Below are positions 5,530 through 7,506 of a DNA stretch of 7,506 bases, one piece after another. Location of the stretch: assembly GCA_946497905.1 (NCBI GenBank), contig CAMMMI010000084.1:1-7506 (forward strand), written 5' to 3'. The stretch is from an uncultured Clostridium sp. (GTDB taxonomy: Bacteria; Bacillota; Clostridia; TANB77; CAG-508). Numbering within the stretch: position 1 is the stretch's first letter; the number at the start of each line of letters is the position of its first letter. The notes below the pieces were generated by a model, which was not told the origin of the DNA, made no database searches, and saw nothing but the letters and a program-made list of their open reading frames with translations. The position numbers and the translations under genes are program-made.

Positions 5530-5640
5530 AGGCTTTTGTGTTTTGTTTCACTGGTTCTTTGTAATATTTCAATTTTAGGCGATAAGCATAGTTATATCAA
5601 TTCCAGTTAAAATAAGCAACACGATATACTTTGTAATTTA
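5530..5640 (-). pseudogene. Decayed pilin-like leader remnant
   Basis: Read on the minus strand, 5625-5579 gives IVLLILTGIDITMLIA, close to the IVLLILAGVTIATLT leader of the intact neighbour. After a stop and a frame change, EILQRTSETKHKS (about 5570-5531) matches the GILTRASETREKA that follows that leader. The copy is frameshifted and has no start. It lies between the comEA fragment and the intact gene in the same orientation as both pilin-like genes. Confidence 0.6.
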
Positions 5641-5684
5641 TTATAATACCAACTTCATTATATCAATTTTTTATTACATAATTC

Positions 5685-7382
5685 TTAAAATATATCAGTA
5701 ATAGACTTTATTGTATAATTGTTAATATTCATACTATCGGTTTGTGTAAAATCAACTAATTCTACTTCACACTCAGATTCTAATACAAAAGAATTATCTC
5801 TTACATCACTTCCTGTAGATTTTACAAAAGTTACTAATCCTTCATTGTCTGCAGATACATTATTAAAAACATAACAGTTTCTTCCTAATAATTCTTTTTT
5901 ATAATTATTCATTTTACATCCTATAACGATGCTTCTACAGCCATTAACATCTGCAACTAATGGCCCTTCGCTATTATACCCATTAGTATTTAAGCGCACT
6001 ATGTTTAAACCATCATGAGCTGTAGATAAATTATTATTTCCTAATGAATTATTTCCATAAAAACCACCTTCTTTTACTTTGCAATTTATTTCACAAATAA
6101 TTGATGTTTCTTTTTTTGTGGTAGAAAGATATGAACCTGAATAATTAAATATGTCTCTGAAAGCATAACCACCTATACAATTAATCATATAAACAATATC
6201 ATAGCTACCTAAAGTAATTAAATTTCCGGTAAAAGCATGTTGAAATGTACAGTTATCTGCAATAAATTCTACAATTCCACTATTTGAGGAATTATTAGCT
6301 CTAGCAGCAGTATAAATACTTATTCCTATTGTATCAACATTTTTTAAATAAACACCACAATCATTTGTAGAAGTTGTATGATTAAATCTAAACAAGTATC
6401 CCTTCTGTACTGGTAATACTTTCTCATTTGGTTCATTTGCTTCTAGATTAACATAAGCTGTTAAATAATCACTACTATCAATATAAAAACTATTTACCGT
6501 ATTTTCACAATCATTCAATGAATAAACTTGTTTAAGACCATTATATAAACCATAATCATCTTTAGTATTACAATCTATGACACCATTTATCTGAATATCT
6601 GTATTACATTTGTAAACATTATTATAGCCTTCCATTTTACTCCATATTATACCTTGTATACCGCCATTTAATGTTATTCTATCAGTATTGTTTAATGGTT
6701 TTATAATAAGTGGTACTGTTGAAATTAATTCTCCATATAATTCATCTGCATAAAAAGTAGTTTCTCCTACAACTAAAATTTCAACACTTCCAGATTTTAC
6801 AGATGAATAAGAAGCTAATGCTTTTTTTAATGTTTTAAATGCATTAGATTGAGATAAACCATTGTTCGAATCTGAGCCATGTGTTTTATCTACATAATAT
6901 ATAGTGGTTACATTTTTTTCCTTTTCACTAATTATATCATCACAAATAAAATTATTAAAATTTATATCGGTCGAATATACTTGATATTTTAATTGTGGAA
7001 AGTTTTTGAAATTTAATGGGATATTTGAAGGTTGATCTGTTACATTCCCCAAACTTGTAATTGAAAATGTATATCCTTTATAACTAATAAGACTAAAATT
7101 AGAGGTATACGATGCCCCTATAGCATCTAATTCGCTTTTTAGAGTGTCATTATCTAATGTAAGGTCATCATTAATCTGTGCAGCAATTATCGCTAATTGA
7201 ATAGTTTCTTTTGCAGATTCATAATTTGCTTTTTCTCTTGTTTCACTCGCCCTTGTTAATATTCCATTTTCTCCTGTTAAAGTTGCTATTGTTACTCCAG
7301 CTAAAATTAGCAACACGATGATTGTAATAACTAAGGCTATTAAAGTTATACCTTTTTTCTCTTTTGCTACTTTCAAAATCAT
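5685..7382 (-). CDS. Pilin-like leader plus right-handed beta-helix surface protein
   Basis: The 565-aa protein starts at 7382 behind GGAGG (8 nt). The leader KEKKG-ITLIA is a type IV prepilin-like processing site with cleavage expected after G11. It is followed by a hydrophobic helix (about 12-33) and TIATLTGENGIL. The position of the usual Glu5 of mature pilins is alanine (A16). Residues about 160-190 (IYYVDKTHGSDSNNG, AFKTLKKAL) are the typical entry of pectate-lyase-like beta-helix domains, and the rest (to about 535) is Asn/Gly/Ile-rich, as expected for stacked beta coils. No clear catalytic triad of a known lyase was recognised. It is probably displayed on the cell surface, with a role in glycan binding or cleavage or in adhesion. 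A dyad and direct repeats lie upstream. Confidence 0.8.
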   Translation of the reverse strand: MILKVAKEKKGITLIALVITIIVLLILAGVTIATLTGENGILTRASETREKANYESAKETIQLAIIAAQINDDLTLDNDTLKSELDAIGASYTSNFSLISYKGYTFSITSLGNVTDQPSNIPLNFKNFPQLKYQVYSTDINFNNFICDDIISEKEKNVTTIYYVDKTHGSDSNNGLSQSNAFKTLKKALASYSSVKSGSVEILVVGETTFYADELYGELISTVPLIIKPLNNTDRITLNGGIQGIIWSKMEGYNNVYKCNTDIQINGVIDCNTKDDYGLYNGLKQVYSLNDCENTVNSFYIDSSDYLTAYVNLEANEPNEKVLPVQKGYLFRFNHTTSTNDCGVYLKNVDTIGISIYTAARANNSSNSGIVEFIADNCTFQHAFTGNLITLGSYDIVYMINCIGGYAFRDIFNYSGSYLSTTKKETSIICEINCKVKEGGFYGNNSLGNNNLSTAHDGLNIVRLNTNGYNSEGPLVADVNGCRSIVIGCKMNNYKKELLGRNCYVFNNVSADNEGLVTFVKSTGSDVRDNSFVLESECEVELVDFTQTDSMNINNYTIKSITDIF

Positions 7383-7436
7383 TCGTTTTTCCTCCTCAAT
7401 TTTTAATTTTTATTTATTTTAATCATAAAATATTCT

Positions 7437-7493
7437 ATAATTTTATGTGTATTTTCAATACTTCTAGCACTTTTTAGCACTTCATAAAATTAT
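7437..7493 (-). promoter_or_regulatory. Promoter-region dyad with two TAGCACTT direct repeats
   Basis: An 11-bp perfect inverted repeat (ATAATTTTATG at 7437-7447 and its complement at 7483-7493) encloses two copies of TAGCACTT at 7465-7472 and 7475-7482. The copies are 10 bp apart, about one helical turn. A TTGAAA on the minus strand follows at 7459-7454 as a candidate -35, with AT-rich sequence downstream and no clear -10. The arrangement suggests an operator for the beta-helix gene, but no regulator is identified. Confidence 0.35.
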
Positions 7494-7506
7494 TTATTTT
7501 ACGAAA

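Noticed and set aside
1..7506. CRISPR array, tRNA or rRNA genes
   Set aside because: No regularly spaced repeats and no tRNA or rRNA signatures were seen. The rRNA-spacer-like motif at 2579-2598 stands alone.

Overview
The window is very AT-rich. It carries a class C group II intron, a sigma-70-like regulator of the kind found in conjugative elements, a MazF toxin, and surface proteins with a type IV pilin-like N-terminus. Together these point to a low-GC member of the Clostridia (Firmicutes), probably an uncultured gut lineage. The lineage call is inference from gene families. Every intact gene lies on the minus strand; the only plus-strand coding sequence is a decayed comEA fragment.

Right part (about 3600-7506): a cluster of surface-protein genes. 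The intact gene (5685-7382) has a pilin-like leader followed by a right-handed beta-helix domain. A second long frame (3820-5292) joins a BspA-like region to an SGNH/GDSL hydrolase, but it lacks its start, RBS and the first two dozen or so codons of the leader. It begins exactly where a comEA 3' fragment (5293-5472) begins on the opposite strand, so two 5'-truncated genes meet head to head. A third, frameshifted pilin-leader remnant lies at about 5530-5640. A strong bidirectional terminator (3608-3657) closes this cluster.

Middle part (about 3440-2061): a mobile-element-type regulatory module. A sigma-70 region-4 regulator (2686-3162) sits behind a leader holding a perfect intrinsic terminator with an alternative pairing partner, then a 15-bp hairpin that buries the gene's Shine-Dalgarno sequence. 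Downstream comes 450 bp without a clear gene. It holds a GC-rich island (2345-2475) with micro-ORFs and short hairpins, and an H-type pseudoknot inside a perfect 13-bp stem (2258-2321).

Left part (2231-1): three overlapping genes follow the pseudoknot. They are a 56-aa single-pass membrane protein, a MazF/PemK endoribonuclease without a recognisable MazE, and a DUF6075-like domain fused to a degenerate serine-recombinase catalytic domain. They probably form one translationally coupled operon. Its terminator overlaps the last stop codon, and a group II intron is inserted right behind the terminator T-tract. The intron's reverse transcriptase runs off the left edge.

The most unusual points are the head-to-head comEA/pilin junction with its start-less but open 490-codon frame, the DUF6075-recombinase fusion that has lost key catalytic residues, and the layered RNA control elements around the sigma gene and the MazF operon.
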